A stretch of 64,000 nt of DNA from Streptomyces griseus (GTDB lineage Bacteria > Actinomycetota > Actinomycetes > Streptomycetales > Streptomycetaceae): assembly GCF_900460065.1 (NCBI RefSeq), contig NZ_UAVD01000026.1, forward strand, positions 310,001 through 374,000, read 5' to 3'. Every line of letters begins with the position of its first letter. Position 1 is the stretch's first letter. Both the position numbers and the translations under genes were made by a program. Below, in pieces: positions 45,004 to 52,959 of this stretch. The notes beneath the pieces were generated by a model. It did no database searches and was not told the origin of the DNA. It saw only the letters and a list, made by a program, of their open reading frames with translations.

Positions 45004-45714
45004 GTGAGTGGAGCCACGGGCGCCGGTTCGGCCGCTTCCGGAGCAGGAGCGAACGGTGCCCGTGGCCCTGCCACGGACTCCCAAGGGGGCACTGTGACGG
45101 ACACACGAGGGCCTCAGCCCCAGTACGAGGGTTACGCGACCGGGCCCCTGCCCGGCGAGCGTGAGCCCGCACCGGGGCCGTCGGGGCCGTACCACCCGCC
45201 CCAGGCGTATCAGGCGCCCGGTGGCGGCACCCAGGGCGGCCAGCGCCCCGGACAGCCGGGCGGAGGCACACTGGGCGGTGCGCAGGGCGTGGGCGGCGCC
45301 CAGGGGACGCGCAAGCCGCGCACGGGGGCGCGGACCACTCCGCGTACCCGCAAGGCACGTCTGCGGGTGGCCAAGGCCGACCCGTGGTCGGTGATGAAGG
45401 TCAGCTTCCTGCTGTCGATCGCGCTGGGCATCTGCACCGTGGTGGCGTCGGCGGTGCTGTGGATGGTCATGGACGCGATGGGCGTCTTCGAGACCGTCGG
45501 CGGAACGATCAGCGAGGCCACCGGCTCGAACGAGAGCAACGGCTTCGATCTGCAGTCGTTCCTGTCGCTGCCGCGGGTGCTCATCTTCACCTCGGTCATC
45601 GCGGTGATCGACGTGGTTCTGGCCACCGCGCTGGCGACGCTGGGCGCTTTCATCTACAACCTGTCGGCGGGCTTCGTGGGCGGCGTGGAGCTCACGCTGG
45701 CCGAGGACGAGTAG
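45004..45714 (+). CDS. DUF3566 transmembrane protein
   Basis: 236 residues, GTG start 3 bp after the gyrA stop, so part of the gyr operon. Gly/Pro/Gln/Tyr-rich disordered N-terminus (about 1-120), then the DUF3566 domain (about 125-236): KADPWSVMKVSFLLSIALGI and a second helix (VLIFTSVIAVIDVVLATALA, about 198-217), ending acidic. The same gene follows gyrA in mycobacteria. Function unknown. Confidence 0.9.
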   Translation: MSGATGAGSAASGAGANGARGPATDSQGGTVTDTRGPQPQYEGYATGPLPGEREPAPGPSGPYHPPQAYQAPGGGTQGGQRPGQPGGGTLGGAQGVGGAQGTRKPRTGARTTPRTRKARLRVAKADPWSVMKVSFLLSIALGICTVVASAVLWMVMDAMGVFETVGGTISEATGSNESNGFDLQSFLSLPRVLIFTSVIAVIDVVLATALATLGAFIYNLSAGFVGGVELTLAEDE

Positions 45715-45731
45715 CGCGCCGAGTATCGATT

Positions 45732-45760
45732 TTGGGACTGGCCCCGACGTGCGCTAATCT
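45732..45760 (+). promoter_or_regulatory. candidate tRNA-Ile promoter
   Basis: TTGGGA (45732-45737), 17-bp spacer, TAATCT (45755-45760), about 25 bp before the likely 5' leader and 33 bp before the mature tRNA. Confidence 0.6.
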
Positions 45761-45792
45761 TCAGAAGTCAGCGCGGAGCAGCACAGCGCGGC

Positions 45793-45869
45793 GGGGCTAT
45801 AGCTCAGTTGGTTAGAGCGCATCCCTGATAAGGATGAGGCCACAGGTTCAAATCCTGTTAGCCCCACCA
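45793..45869 (+). tRNA. tRNA-Ile (anticodon GAT), CCA encoded
   Basis: Full cloverleaf: acceptor GGGGCTA/TAGCCCC, D arm GCTCAGTTGGTTAGAGC, anticodon arm CATCC-CTGATAA-GGATG, T arm ACAGG-TTCAAAT-CCTGT. Discriminator A is at 45866 and a genome-encoded CCA at 45867-45869. Anticodon GAT reads AUC and AUU. Single gene, not in an rRNA operon. Confidence 0.97.
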
Positions 45870-45874
45870 GACTG

Positions 45875-45907
45875 AAGGCCCCTCACCGGAGACGGTGGGG
45901 GGCCTTT
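45875..45907 (+). terminator. tRNA-Ile terminator
   Basis: 13-nt arms (45875-45887 with 45894-45906) with one mismatch and a 6-nt loop, followed by TTT. Six bases after the CCA. Confidence 0.85.
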
Positions 45908-45941
45908 CGCGTGGCCTGCCGGCGAGAACGCCGGAGGGCGC

Positions 45942-46127
45942 CTACAGCGTGGACGCCCACAGCAGCACCGCTATCGGAGTCAGCCCGCAGACGAGGCCGA
46001 CGGAGAGGCACCCGTACGCCAGGAGCTCGAAGGCCCTGTGCTGTTGGGCCCGGCACGCGGCGAAGCAGGTGAAGCTCACGACTGCCAGGCACGGCAGGAC
46101 GATGAAGACGAAACCCAGCGCGGCCAC
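45942..46127 (-). CDS. small two-helix membrane protein
   Basis: 61 residues from GTG 46127, chosen because GGGAGGGA sits 5 bp upstream. Two hydrophobic segments (AALGFVFIVLPCLAVVSFTC and LAYGCLSVGLVCGLTPIAVL) are separated by a short AACRAQQHRAFEL linker; four cysteines lie in or near the helices. No family recognised. It lies next to a second small leftward gene. Confidence 0.6.
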   Translation of the reverse strand: MAALGFVFIVLPCLAVVSFTCFAACRAQQHRAFELLAYGCLSVGLVCGLTPIAVLLWASTL

Positions 46128-46220
46128 GGCGTCCCTCCCGGCTGATCGGGCCGCGGACGGGCCGCGGGTGGGAGCATCCTCGCAGGCGGCGCGGTGGGGG
46201 CGCGGGCCGGGCACACGGAA

Positions 46221-46257
46221 GGGGCCCCCGGCCGGTGTGAACCGGACCAGGGGCCCC
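46221..46257 (-). terminator. probable terminator of the 125-residue exported-protein gene
   Basis: GC-rich dyad: 8-bp outer arms (GGGGCCCC at 46221-46228 and 46250-46257) with an inner CCGGT-GTGA-ACCGG hairpin, 22 bp past the stop of the leftward gene. Confidence 0.5.
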
Positions 46258-46278
46258 GGAGTGCGGTGGGCGCCGGGA

Positions 46279-46656
46279 TCAGGGGGGTGGCGCCGGGGAG
46301 TCGCCCTCCGGGGCCGAGGAGCGGGAGCCGGCCGGGCCGGTCGTGCGGGCGGTCTCCGCGGGGTCGAGCGACAGGTGCCGGGTGGCCGGGGAGGAGCCGT
46401 GGGCCTCGGCCCGGATGCGCTGCTTCATCGTGGGCGGCAGGGCCCGGTCACGCGGAAGGGTCCATCGGACCGAGGGGGCGACCGGGGTTGCCGAGGTGGC
46501 GGCCGTGTGCTCCTGGGTCGTGGTGCTCGGCTGCGCCGAGGCGTTCGCGGCGTTCGCGCTGCTCGCCGTGGCGGTGGCGAGGCCCAGCGACGCCAGGAGG
46601 GCGAAGAAGGCGGTGATGAAGGCGGTCCAGAGGTTCTTGGGCTGGAAGGTGCTCAT
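46279..46656 (-). CDS. small exported or anchored protein of unknown function
   Basis: 125 residues from ATG 46656 (GAGGGG upstream); the frame further up looks non-coding. One N-terminal hydrophobic helix (WTAFITAFFALLASLGLATA, about residues 10-29) with Ala-rich following residues acts as a signal or anchor. The rest is Pro/Ser/Thr/Ala-rich and disordered. Looks like a conserved Streptomyces orphan; no function assigned. Confidence 0.7.
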   Translation of the reverse strand: MSTFQPKNLWTAFITAFFALLASLGLATATASSANAANASAQPSTTTQEHTAATSATPVAPSVRWTLPRDRALPPTMKQRIRAEAHGSSPATRHLSLDPAETARTTGPAGSRSSAPEGDSPAPPP

Positions 46657-46947
46657 GGCCCCTCGCTTTCGGACGGTCCGGTTGCTGACTTCTCCGATCA
46701 TGTGGATCCGGTCCGTGATTTCGGGGAGCGACGCCCGCTCTGCACCGATCTTCGGATGAACACCACTCGTATGGTGCAACTGGAGTGGACAGGCCCTCGC
46801 GGGCGGTCGGAAGAGGGTTCCGGGAGGTCGTCCGGGGTGCCGCGGAGGGGGTGCCGCGGGGCCCCGGGGAGGTAACCGATCGGTATCGGCCGGTGTGTAT
46901 AGTCGGCGACAGAAGGCCCTTACGCCAAGGAAAGACGAGGTCGCGCG

Positions 46948-47082
46948 GTGAAGAAGCTTCTCCTGGTCGCACTGGCCGCCATCGGCGGGCTCCTCGTGTA
47001 CCGCCAGATCCAGGCGGATCGCGCCGAGCAGGATCTGTGGACGGAGGCGACCGACTCCGTGCCCGCAGGTTCGGGTGTGTGA
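46948..47082 (+). CDS. DLW-39 family small protein
   Basis: 44 residues: MKKLLLVALAAIGGLLVYRQ, then IQADRAEQDLWTEATDSVPA and a short tail. A single N-terminal helix is followed by an acidic amphipathic stretch with the DLW triplet at residues 29-31 that names this actinobacterial family. GTG start with GACGAGG upstream; hairpin downstream. Function unknown. It is easily missed because of its size. In many actinobacteria it lies near the gyrA-tRNA-Ile region, as here. Confidence 0.88.
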   Translation: MKKLLLVALAAIGGLLVYRQIQADRAEQDLWTEATDSVPAGSGV

Positions 47083-47102
47083 GACGGCACAGTCTGTTAC
47101 GG

Positions 47103-47127
47103 GCCCCGGTCGCTGAGCGGCCGGGGC
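47103..47127 (+). terminator. DLW-39 gene terminator
   Basis: GCCCCGG-T-CGCT / AGCG-G-CCGGGGC hairpin with a 1-nt apex and a T-G wobble, followed by TTC, 20 bp after the stop. Confidence 0.75.
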
Positions 47128-47202
47128 TTCGTGCTGTCCGGGGCCGGATCGCCGGCGTGCGGCCCCTTGCGGTGCGCGCGTGACCTCCGCGCCTCCGGCC
47201 CC

Positions 47203-47245
47203 TTGAGTTCACTGGAGCACATACATAAATTGCTCTGGTGAACTC
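47203..47245 (+). promoter_or_regulatory. palindrome with embedded promoter-like sequence
   Basis: Arms GAGTTCAC-TG-GAGCA (47205-47219) and TGCTC-TG-GTGAACTC (47231-47245) surround an AT-rich 11-nt centre CATACATAAAT, striking in this GC-rich DNA. A promoter TTGAGT (47203-47208), 17-bp spacer, TAAATT (47226-47231) fits inside it. Likely a repressor operator over the promoter of the gene starting at 47397. Confidence 0.6.
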
Positions 47246-47396
47246 CGGTGGGGTGTCGGTGCGGCCCGGTGCGCGGACAAGAGGGGCAATGCCGCTGTGG
47301 CCGGAGACACCGGCGGTGCGGGCGGGGCAGGATGGACCGGCATCACGGGCCGGGCGGTCGACGGCACCGGCGCGTGAGGACGACGAGGGGAAGCGC

Positions 47397-48731
47397 GTGA
47401 AGAGGCAGCGCAACAGGGGCCGGGTGGTGGCCGCGGTTCTCGCGGCGGTGTGCGCGGCGGCGGCCCTGCCGGGGCAGGCCCGGGCGGCCGGCCCCGGGGT
47501 GTACGCGTTCGACCCCGACGCGAAGAACGTGCAGGGCGCGACGACCAACGTCGAGGCGTCCACGCTGGACGAGGGCGTCCCGTACCGCAGCATGATCAAG
47601 CCGGGCGAGAAGCTCTACTACCGGGTCACGCTGGACGACGCCTCCGCCGCCTATGTCTCGGCGGTCGCGGTCCCCGGCGACAGCGGCGAGGTCGCCTACG
47701 GCGACGGCATCAACGTCAGCCTCCGGGAGACCGACGACACCTCGTGCGGTTCGGAGCGGGCGAACTTCGGCTCGGGGGAGTACGCGCGTCCCATCGCCGC
47801 GTACGTCTCCCGGACCATCAAGGAGGGCGGCTCCACCTGCCAGGAGAGCGGCCAGTACGACGTCCTCGTCGAACGCGAGAGCAAGGACGCCTCCAACTCC
47901 GAAGCCTGGGGGCTGGAGTTGCGCTTCCTGGAGGAGCCGCGGCTGAGGAGCGGGGTCGCCATGCCGACCGACGGGCCCGAGAGTTGGCCCTCGGCCTCGG
48001 CGAAGCCGCTGACCGGGAAGCAGCAGAAGAGGTCCGGAGGGGCCGGGTACTCCGAGGCCACCAGCCTGGAGAACGGCCGCTGGCAGGACACGGTCGCCCC
48101 GGGACAGACCCGCTTCTACCGGGTGCCGGTCGACTGGGGCCAGCAGATCCACGCCACCGCCGAGCTCTCCAACAGCACCGGCACCTCAACGGAGTTCGTG
48201 GGCAACGCGCTCACCCTGTCGCTGGACAACCCCGCCCAGGGGCACGTCTCGAACGCCACGCTGTCGTACTCCGGAGGGCCCGCCTCCGCCTCCTTGAGGC
48301 CGCTGCCGCCGGTGGCCTACCGCAACCGCTTCGACTCCTCGACCCAGGTCAGCACCATGCGCTTCGCGGGCTGGTACTACCTGTCGGTGTCCCTCAGCCC
48401 GAAGCTCAAGGAGTTCTACGGCTCCGAGCCGATCCCGTTCGAGCTGGCGGTCCAGGTGAAGAACAAGGCGGAGGCGTCACCGTACGAGGGCGATGCCGGG
48501 GTCTTCGGCGTCACCGACCAGGACCGGGAAGTGGCCCGGAAGGGGAAGAACGCCCGGGAGGCGGCGCAGAGCGGCCCGATGACGGTGGTCGCCGCGGCCG
48601 GGATCGGCACGGGTTCCGTGCTGCTGCTCGGGCTGGGCGTCTGGACCCTGCTCGCCCGCCGCCGCGCCGCCGTGACCCCGGCCCCGGGTTCGCCGGCCGT
48701 CGGGGGCCACCGGCCGCCGCGGGGCCGGTAG
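47397..48731 (+). CDS. secreted, C-terminally membrane-anchored protein of unknown function
   Basis: 444 residues from GTG 47397 (GAGGGGAAG upstream). Signal peptide with basic start VKRQRNRGR and Ala-rich core, cut near ARA-AG (about 32). A large beta-rich ectodomain has two similar halves, each with a request-like ligand segment: PGEKLYYRVTLD (about 70) and PGQTRFYRVPVDWGQQ (about 235). These resemble pre-peptidase C-type modules. One membrane helix (about 398-420) and a short cytosolic tail follow. It converges with the kinase gene downstream. Confidence 0.78.
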   Translation: MKRQRNRGRVVAAVLAAVCAAAALPGQARAAGPGVYAFDPDAKNVQGATTNVEASTLDEGVPYRSMIKPGEKLYYRVTLDDASAAYVSAVAVPGDSGEVAYGDGINVSLRETDDTSCGSERANFGSGEYARPIAAYVSRTIKEGGSTCQESGQYDVLVERESKDASNSEAWGLELRFLEEPRLRSGVAMPTDGPESWPSASAKPLTGKQQKRSGGAGYSEATSLENGRWQDTVAPGQTRFYRVPVDWGQQIHATAELSNSTGTSTEFVGNALTLSLDNPAQGHVSNATLSYSGGPASASLRPLPPVAYRNRFDSSTQVSTMRFAGWYYLSVSLSPKLKEFYGSEPIPFELAVQVKNKAEASPYEGDAGVFGVTDQDREVARKGKNAREAAQSGPMTVVAAAGIGTGSVLLLGLGVWTLLARRRAAVTPAPGSPAVGGHRPPRGR

Positions 48732-48747
48732 CCCGGCGGCGGGACCG

Positions 48748-50148
48748 TCAGATCCGGGTCAGGGCCCAGATTCCGACCGCGAAGCAGATCAGCGCCACCA
48801 CCAGCACCGGGATCGCCACCTTCGGGGGCGGTCCCGGACGCGTTCCCCGTGCGGGCGTGCGGGGAACGGCGTGCTGCACCGGCGGGGCCGGCACCGGTGG
48901 TTGCCGCTGCTGGGCGGTGTAGGCGCGGGTGGCGGCGGGATCGCGCGGCACGGCGGAGGTCGGCGCCTGGGAGAGGTCCGGCGCGCCGACGGCGTACGGG
49001 GACGGCGCGTCCGGCGTGGACGGCGCGGCCGGCTGTTGCGCGAAACCCGGCTGCTGCGGGAACCCCGTTGGCGCGTGGGGCTGTTGCGGTGAGGGCGCGG
49101 CTTCGGCCGGGGCCGGGGCTCCGGGCGGGGGCGCGAGGTGGAAGCTTCCCGTCTCGGACATCGACGTGGGGGGCGGTGCGTAGGCCTGCTGACCGGGCCC
49201 CGGGTCGGCCGGCCGCGCCGGTGCCGCCACGGGTGCGGGTGCGGGTTCCTCGGGCCGCTGAGGGGCGGTCCGGGGCCCGTCGGGGCCGAATCCCGCCGGC
49301 AGCGGCCCGATCTGGTCGAACACCTCCACCGGCTCGTCGTCCGGGCCGGGTTCGGGAAGCATCTCGACCGCCGCGGTCAGGGCCTTGCGGGCGCCCGTCG
49401 CGGTCCGGAACCGGGCGTGCGGGTCCGGCTGGAGCAGCCCGGCGAGAACCTGCCACAGCGGCTCGGGAATGCCGTTCGGAGCGCTCGGGGTGCCGTGCGC
49501 GGCGAAGTGCTCCACCAGCGCCCGCGCGTCGGGCTTCTGACCCTGGAGGAGGTAGAGCGCGACCAGGCCGACCGCGAAGAGGTCCGCGGGGAAGTCGGGC
49601 TCGGCGCCCATCATCTGCTCGGGGGCGAAGTAACCGGGCGTACCGACCACGTAGTTGGTCTCGGTCAGCCGGGGCTCGCCCTTGCGCATCGAGATGCCGA
49701 AGTCGGAGAGGCGCAGATGCGGGCGGCCCGTACCGGTCGCCTCCATCAGGATGTTGGCGGGCTTGATGTCGCGGTGCACCACCCCTTCGGCGTGCACCGT
49801 GGAGAGCCCGGAGAGCAACTGGTCCAGCAGCAGACAGACGAAGCGCGGGGGCAACGGGCCGTAGTCGCCGATGACATGGGCGAGCGAGCCGCCGCTCACC
49901 AGGTCCATGGTGAACAGGACCTGGTCGTCGTCGGCGGCCCAGCTGGCCGGGGCCAGCACGTGCGGGTGCTCGATGCGCAGGGCCTGTTCGCGGACGAAGC
50001 GCAGCAGCGTGTGCGCGTCGCTCTGCTGCAGCACCTTGGCCGCGACGTACCTGCGGCGGCGGTGGTCCCAGGCGCGCCAGACGGCGCCGACCCCGCCCCG
50101 TCCGATCGGATCGACCAGTTCGTACCGACCGGCGAAGACCTCACCCAT
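48748..50148 (-). CDS. membrane Ser/Thr protein kinase
   Basis: 466 residues, ATG. Hanks-type kinase (about 8-255): glycine loop GRGGVGAVW, lysine in AAKVLQ, HRDIKPANIL, DFGIS and the activation segment ending GTPGYFAPEQ. All catalytic residues are present. A Pro/Ala/Gln-rich linker of about 170 residues with no PASTA repeats leads to one C-terminal helix (about 447-464, VAIPVLVVALICFAVGIWAL). The lack of an external domain suggests an intracellular signal. 17 bp from the convergent secreted-protein gene. Confidence 0.93.
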   Translation of the reverse strand: MGEVFAGRYELVDPIGRGGVGAVWRAWDHRRRRYVAAKVLQQSDAHTLLRFVREQALRIEHPHVLAPASWAADDDQVLFTMDLVSGGSLAHVIGDYGPLPPRFVCLLLDQLLSGLSTVHAEGVVHRDIKPANILMEATGTGRPHLRLSDFGISMRKGEPRLTETNYVVGTPGYFAPEQMMGAEPDFPADLFAVGLVALYLLQGQKPDARALVEHFAAHGTPSAPNGIPEPLWQVLAGLLQPDPHARFRTATGARKALTAAVEMLPEPGPDDEPVEVFDQIGPLPAGFGPDGPRTAPQRPEEPAPAPVAAPARPADPGPGQQAYAPPPTSMSETGSFHLAPPPGAPAPAEAAPSPQQPHAPTGFPQQPGFAQQPAAPSTPDAPSPYAVGAPDLSQAPTSAVPRDPAATRAYTAQQRQPPVPAPPVQHAVPRTPARGTRPGPPPKVAIPVLVVALICFAVGIWALTRI

Positions 50149-50284
50149 GTGCTGCGCCCGCTCCCCGTTCCCGTGGCGCCGCGGCGTCCGCCGCGGCCCG
50201 TGTCCGGCCCCCGTGCCCTGCCGGCCCCAGGGCTCCGCACGGTGCGCGCGCCCTGGCTCCGTCTTCCGTCGTGGCCCGGAGCCG

Positions 50285-50833
50285 CTAGCTCTGGTGCCCC
50301 TCGTAGTGCGCGACCGCCTCCGCGGTGCGTCCCGCTCCGTACACCTTGAGGAACTCTGCCAGTTCCGGGTGGGTCGGGGCGAGGGCGTCCGCGGCGTCGA
50401 TGATGTCGCCGGCCGCCGCGACCGAGCGCAGCAGGGACTGGATCTCGCGCACCACGCGGCGGACGGTGGGAGCGCCGCCGGTGGAGGTGGTCTGGCCGGT
50501 GGCGGTCAGGACCGACCCGCCCTGCGACTTCTTGATCTCCTCCATGCGGTCGGTGGCCTCGCCCGCGCTGACGCTGCCGTCGGCCACCTGGCTCGCCAGT
50601 TCCTGGAGGGCCTGGACGCGCTGGACCACCGCGGGATTCCCGATCTTGGCCCGCTGGCCGCTCATCAGCTGGGAGAGCATCGGGGCGGAGAGCCCGAGAA
50701 CGGCGGCCAGCCGGGCCTGGTTCAGGCCGAGATCATCGATCAGCCGACGGAAGAGTGCCCCCAACGGCTCCCCGTACCAACTGCGTTGAAGCTCTCTGGC
50801 TCTTGCCGTCGCCTCTTGTTGCGCTGCGTCCAT
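50285..50833 (-). CDS. XRE-type HTH DNA-binding protein
   Basis: 182 residues from ATG 50833 (GGGGAGA upstream). Helix-turn-helix at about residues 28-62 (LGLNQARLAAVLGLSAPMLSQLMSG). A helical C-terminal half (about 100-180) has IQSLLRSVAAAGDIIDAADAL and ends near HPELAEFLKVYGAGRTAEAV. It is next to the kinase gene, in the same direction, and may be its partner or target; that is inference. Target DNA unknown. Confidence 0.85.
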   Translation of the reverse strand: MDAAQQEATARARELQRSWYGEPLGALFRRLIDDLGLNQARLAAVLGLSAPMLSQLMSGQRAKIGNPAVVQRVQALQELASQVADGSVSAGEATDRMEEIKKSQGGSVLTATGQTTSTGGAPTVRRVVREIQSLLRSVAAAGDIIDAADALAPTHPELAEFLKVYGAGRTAEAVAHYEGHQS

Positions 50834-50920
50834 GGCGTCTCCCCATCGCTGCGGCTTCGCTGCTGCGAACCTTGCGAGCATCTTACGGAGCGTGGTCGTC
50901 CACGGGGAGTCCCTATCCTT

Positions 50921-50951
50921 TTGCAGGATTACGGGGGTCACCCGGTACTCT
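50921..50951 (+). promoter_or_regulatory. candidate tRNA-Ala promoter
   Basis: TTGCAG (50921-50926), 19-bp spacer (rather long), TACTCT (50946-50951), about 60 bp upstream of the mature tRNA. Confidence 0.4.
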
Positions 50952-51011
50952 GGTCTGCGATGGTGGCCCTGGCACGGACGTGCTGGGCGTTGCCCTCGTT
51001 CGTTGTGGCCC

Positions 51012-51084
51012 GGGGCCTTAGCTCAGTTGGTAGAGCGCTGCCTTTGCAAGGCAGATGTCAGGAGTTCGAATCTCCTAGGCTCCA
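51012..51084 (+). tRNA. tRNA-Ala (anticodon TGC), CCA not encoded
   Basis: 73-nt cloverleaf: acceptor GGGGCCT/AGGCTCC with one G-T wobble, D arm GCTCAGTTGGTAGAGC, anticodon arm CTGCC-TTTGCAA-GGCAG, T arm AGGAG-TTCGAAT-CTCCT, discriminator A. The next bases are CCC, so CCA is added after transcription. Confidence 0.97.
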
Positions 51085-51091
51085 CCCTTTC

Positions 51092-51137
51092 AAGACCCCT
51101 CTGAACTGCGGTGACGCGGCTCAGGGGGGTCTTTCTC
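51092..51137 (+). terminator. tRNA-Ala terminator
   Basis: AAGACCCCTCTGA (51092-51104) pairs with TCAGGGGGGTCTT (51121-51133) with one wobble position, 16-nt loop, followed by TCTC. Confidence 0.75.
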
Positions 51138-51235
51138 GTACGATCCGGAACCGGTGCGCTTCCTCCCGGGACCGCCCGCCGGGGGCACCAGGCACACTTC
51201 CTACGTACACAGTCGAGCCACAAAAGGACTCAGGC

Positions 51236-51820
51236 ATGATCACGTTGACGAAGGAAGACGGCCCGGCCGACCTGGGTGGGGTGACCCATCTGTCCATCGG
51301 GGCGTCCTGGGACCCCACCGTCGGGAGCAGCGGCGGCCTGATGGGGAAGCTCCGGCAGAAGGCCGGTACGGACCTCGACCTGATCGCCATCGCATTGCAG
51401 GGCGGGGACCCGGTGCGGCTGGCCGGTCTGGACTCGCTGGACCCGCTGGGCAACGGCTCGCTGGTGCACAGCGGGGACAACCAGACCGGGCACGGTGACG
51501 GTGACGACGAGACGGTGACCGTCGAGTTCGCCAGGATTCCCTCGAACATCACGTCGATCGTTTTCATCGCCGCCGCGTACAAGAAGCGCAGCGCGTTCAG
51601 CAACGCGCGCAACATCAGCTTCAAGGTGTACGACGCGACGGGCGGCAGCTCGCAGCAGGTCGCCGACATCTGGCCGAGCATGCTCACCCAGGACAACGGC
51701 GTCGCCGTGGCCAAGGCGATCCGCGAGGGCGCCGGCTGGAAGCTCCAGGTGATCAACGAGACCGGGAAGATCAAGCAGGGCGACGAGCAGGCCCTGATGC
51801 GCTTCGCCGTGAGCCGGTAG
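51236..51820 (+). CDS. TerD family protein
   Basis: 194 residues from ATG 51236 (AAAAGGA upstream); the long frame upstream through the tRNA is not real. The TerD domain shows DLDLIAIALQGG, SLVHSGDNQTGHGDGDDETVTVEFARIP (conserved calcium-site acidic residues, here GDGDDE at about 83-88) and the Ca-binding HSGDN. Solitary TerD proteins in streptomycetes are linked to calcium and differentiation and not proven to act in tellurite resistance. It converges with the DUF5324 gene across a 24-bp hairpin. Confidence 0.92.
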   Translation: MITLTKEDGPADLGGVTHLSIGASWDPTVGSSGGLMGKLRQKAGTDLDLIAIALQGGDPVRLAGLDSLDPLGNGSLVHSGDNQTGHGDGDDETVTVEFARIPSNITSIVFIAAAYKKRSAFSNARNISFKVYDATGGSSQQVADIWPSMLTQDNGVAVAKAIREGAGWKLQVINETGKIKQGDEQALMRFAVSR

Positions 51821-51875
51821 TCGCCGGGAGCGGGACTGCCCCGCCGCCGTCCCGCGGTGGAGCGGGGGAAGAACG

Positions 51876-51927
51876 AACGGACGCGGCTGCGGTCACCACC
51901 CAAGTGGTGACCGCAGCCGCGTCCGTT
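51876..51927. terminator. bidirectional terminator between the terD-like and DUF5324 genes
   Basis: 24-bp perfect inverted repeat (51876-51899 with 51904-51927) and a 4-nt loop between convergent genes. The longest non-parS stem in the window. Confidence 0.9.
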
Positions 51928-51958
51928 CTGTCAGGGGGTGCGCCCGGGGCGCCCCGGC

Positions 51959-52678
51959 TCAGGGCCGGTCGTCGAGACCGGGGGTGTCCCCCTCGCCCGA
52001 CTCGGCCTCGGCCTGCTTGGCCTTGACCTCGGGGTCGAGGTCGGCCCGGGCGCTGCCGTCGACCGAGCTGAGCGGCGAACGCTCGTCACCCACCTCGGTG
52101 GCGACGGGCGGCTCGACCAGCCAGTCCGGGTTGGCCTGCTTGTCCCACCAGCGCCAGGCGGCGTAGGCGCCGCCGGCCAGGGCGCCCAGCACCAGGAACC
52201 CCTTCGCGGCCCGGCCCGCCTTGGCCCGCCGCTGGTGCTTCCTGGCCAGCTTCTGGATCTCCTTGGCCGTCACCTGGGTGCGCAGCGCCGCGAGGGCCGC
52301 CGCGCTGCGGGCGGACGCCTGCTCGGCGACGGGCAGGGCCACCGCGCGGGCGTGCTCGACGCGGGGGGCGGTGTAGTCGGCGGCGGTCCGTGCGGCCTTG
52401 CGGGTGGAGGCCGCGGCGCGGTGCGCGGCCTCGTCGACTCGGGGCGGCACGTGCGTGAGGGCTTGTTCGAGGCGAGGGGCGAGGTGGGACGCGTACTGGA
52501 CACGGGCCTGCTGGGCCGCCTTCGTCACCTTCGGCGCCAGTTGTGCACGAGCCTCGTGTGCGTAGTGGGCCGCCTGCTTCCTGGCCGTGTCGGCGTAGGG
52601 CGCCACCACTTCCGCGGCGTGCTGCGCGCTGTCCTTCGCCGAGTCGGTTGCGGCGCGCACGCTGTCGATGCGGGTCAC
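51959..52678 (-). CDS. DUF5324 family membrane-associated helical protein
   Basis: 239 residues from GTG 52678, with AAGGAGGAGG upstream settling the start. The first 145 residues are Ala/Gln/Arg-rich, amphipathic helices with repeated AxxARxxA patterns (like apolipoprotein or phasin-like repeats). One membrane helix (about 165-182, AKGFLVLGALAGGAYAAWRW) is followed by an acidic disordered tail. Function unknown. Confidence 0.82.
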   Translation of the reverse strand: MTRIDSVRAATDSAKDSAQHAAEVVAPYADTARKQAAHYAHEARAQLAPKVTKAAQQARVQYASHLAPRLEQALTHVPPRVDEAAHRAAASTRKAARTAADYTAPRVEHARAVALPVAEQASARSAAALAALRTQVTAKEIQKLARKHQRRAKAGRAAKGFLVLGALAGGAYAAWRWWDKQANPDWLVEPPVATEVGDERSPLSSVDGSARADLDPEVKAKQAEAESGEGDTPGLDDRP

Positions 52679-52959
52679 GAGATCCTCCTCCTTGGTGGCG
52701 GGTAGGTACTCCGCCTGTCCGCCCAGTTCGAAATCATGCCTGCTGCGTCCGAGCCCGGCACGCGGGACGGGCATCCGGGGCATGGTCGTCATGTGCGGTC
52801 ATAACGGTTCATGTGAAGTGTGCCGACGACAATGCCATGGTTCGGTGTCGAACGCGCCGGTTCGTCCGGCATCCGGCCGCACATTTACCGGTCCGTGGGA
52901 GGATCGGCGGACGTCAGCGATGGAGGTGACGTCAGGTGAAGGACGAAGGAAGGCAGACC

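Larger units (their letters stand above)
47083..47396. promoter_or_regulatory. intergenic region after the DLW-39 gene
   Basis: 314 bp. Holds the DLW-39 terminator (47103-47127) and a large palindrome with an embedded promoter-like sequence (47203-47245) upstream of the next gene. Nothing else recognised. Confidence 0.6.

Noticed and set aside
49871..51235. Upstream extension of the TerD frame through the kinase region and tRNA-Ala
   Set aside because: It passes through an RNA gene and antisense kinase sequence; the ATG at 51236 has a ribosome site and matches the family start.
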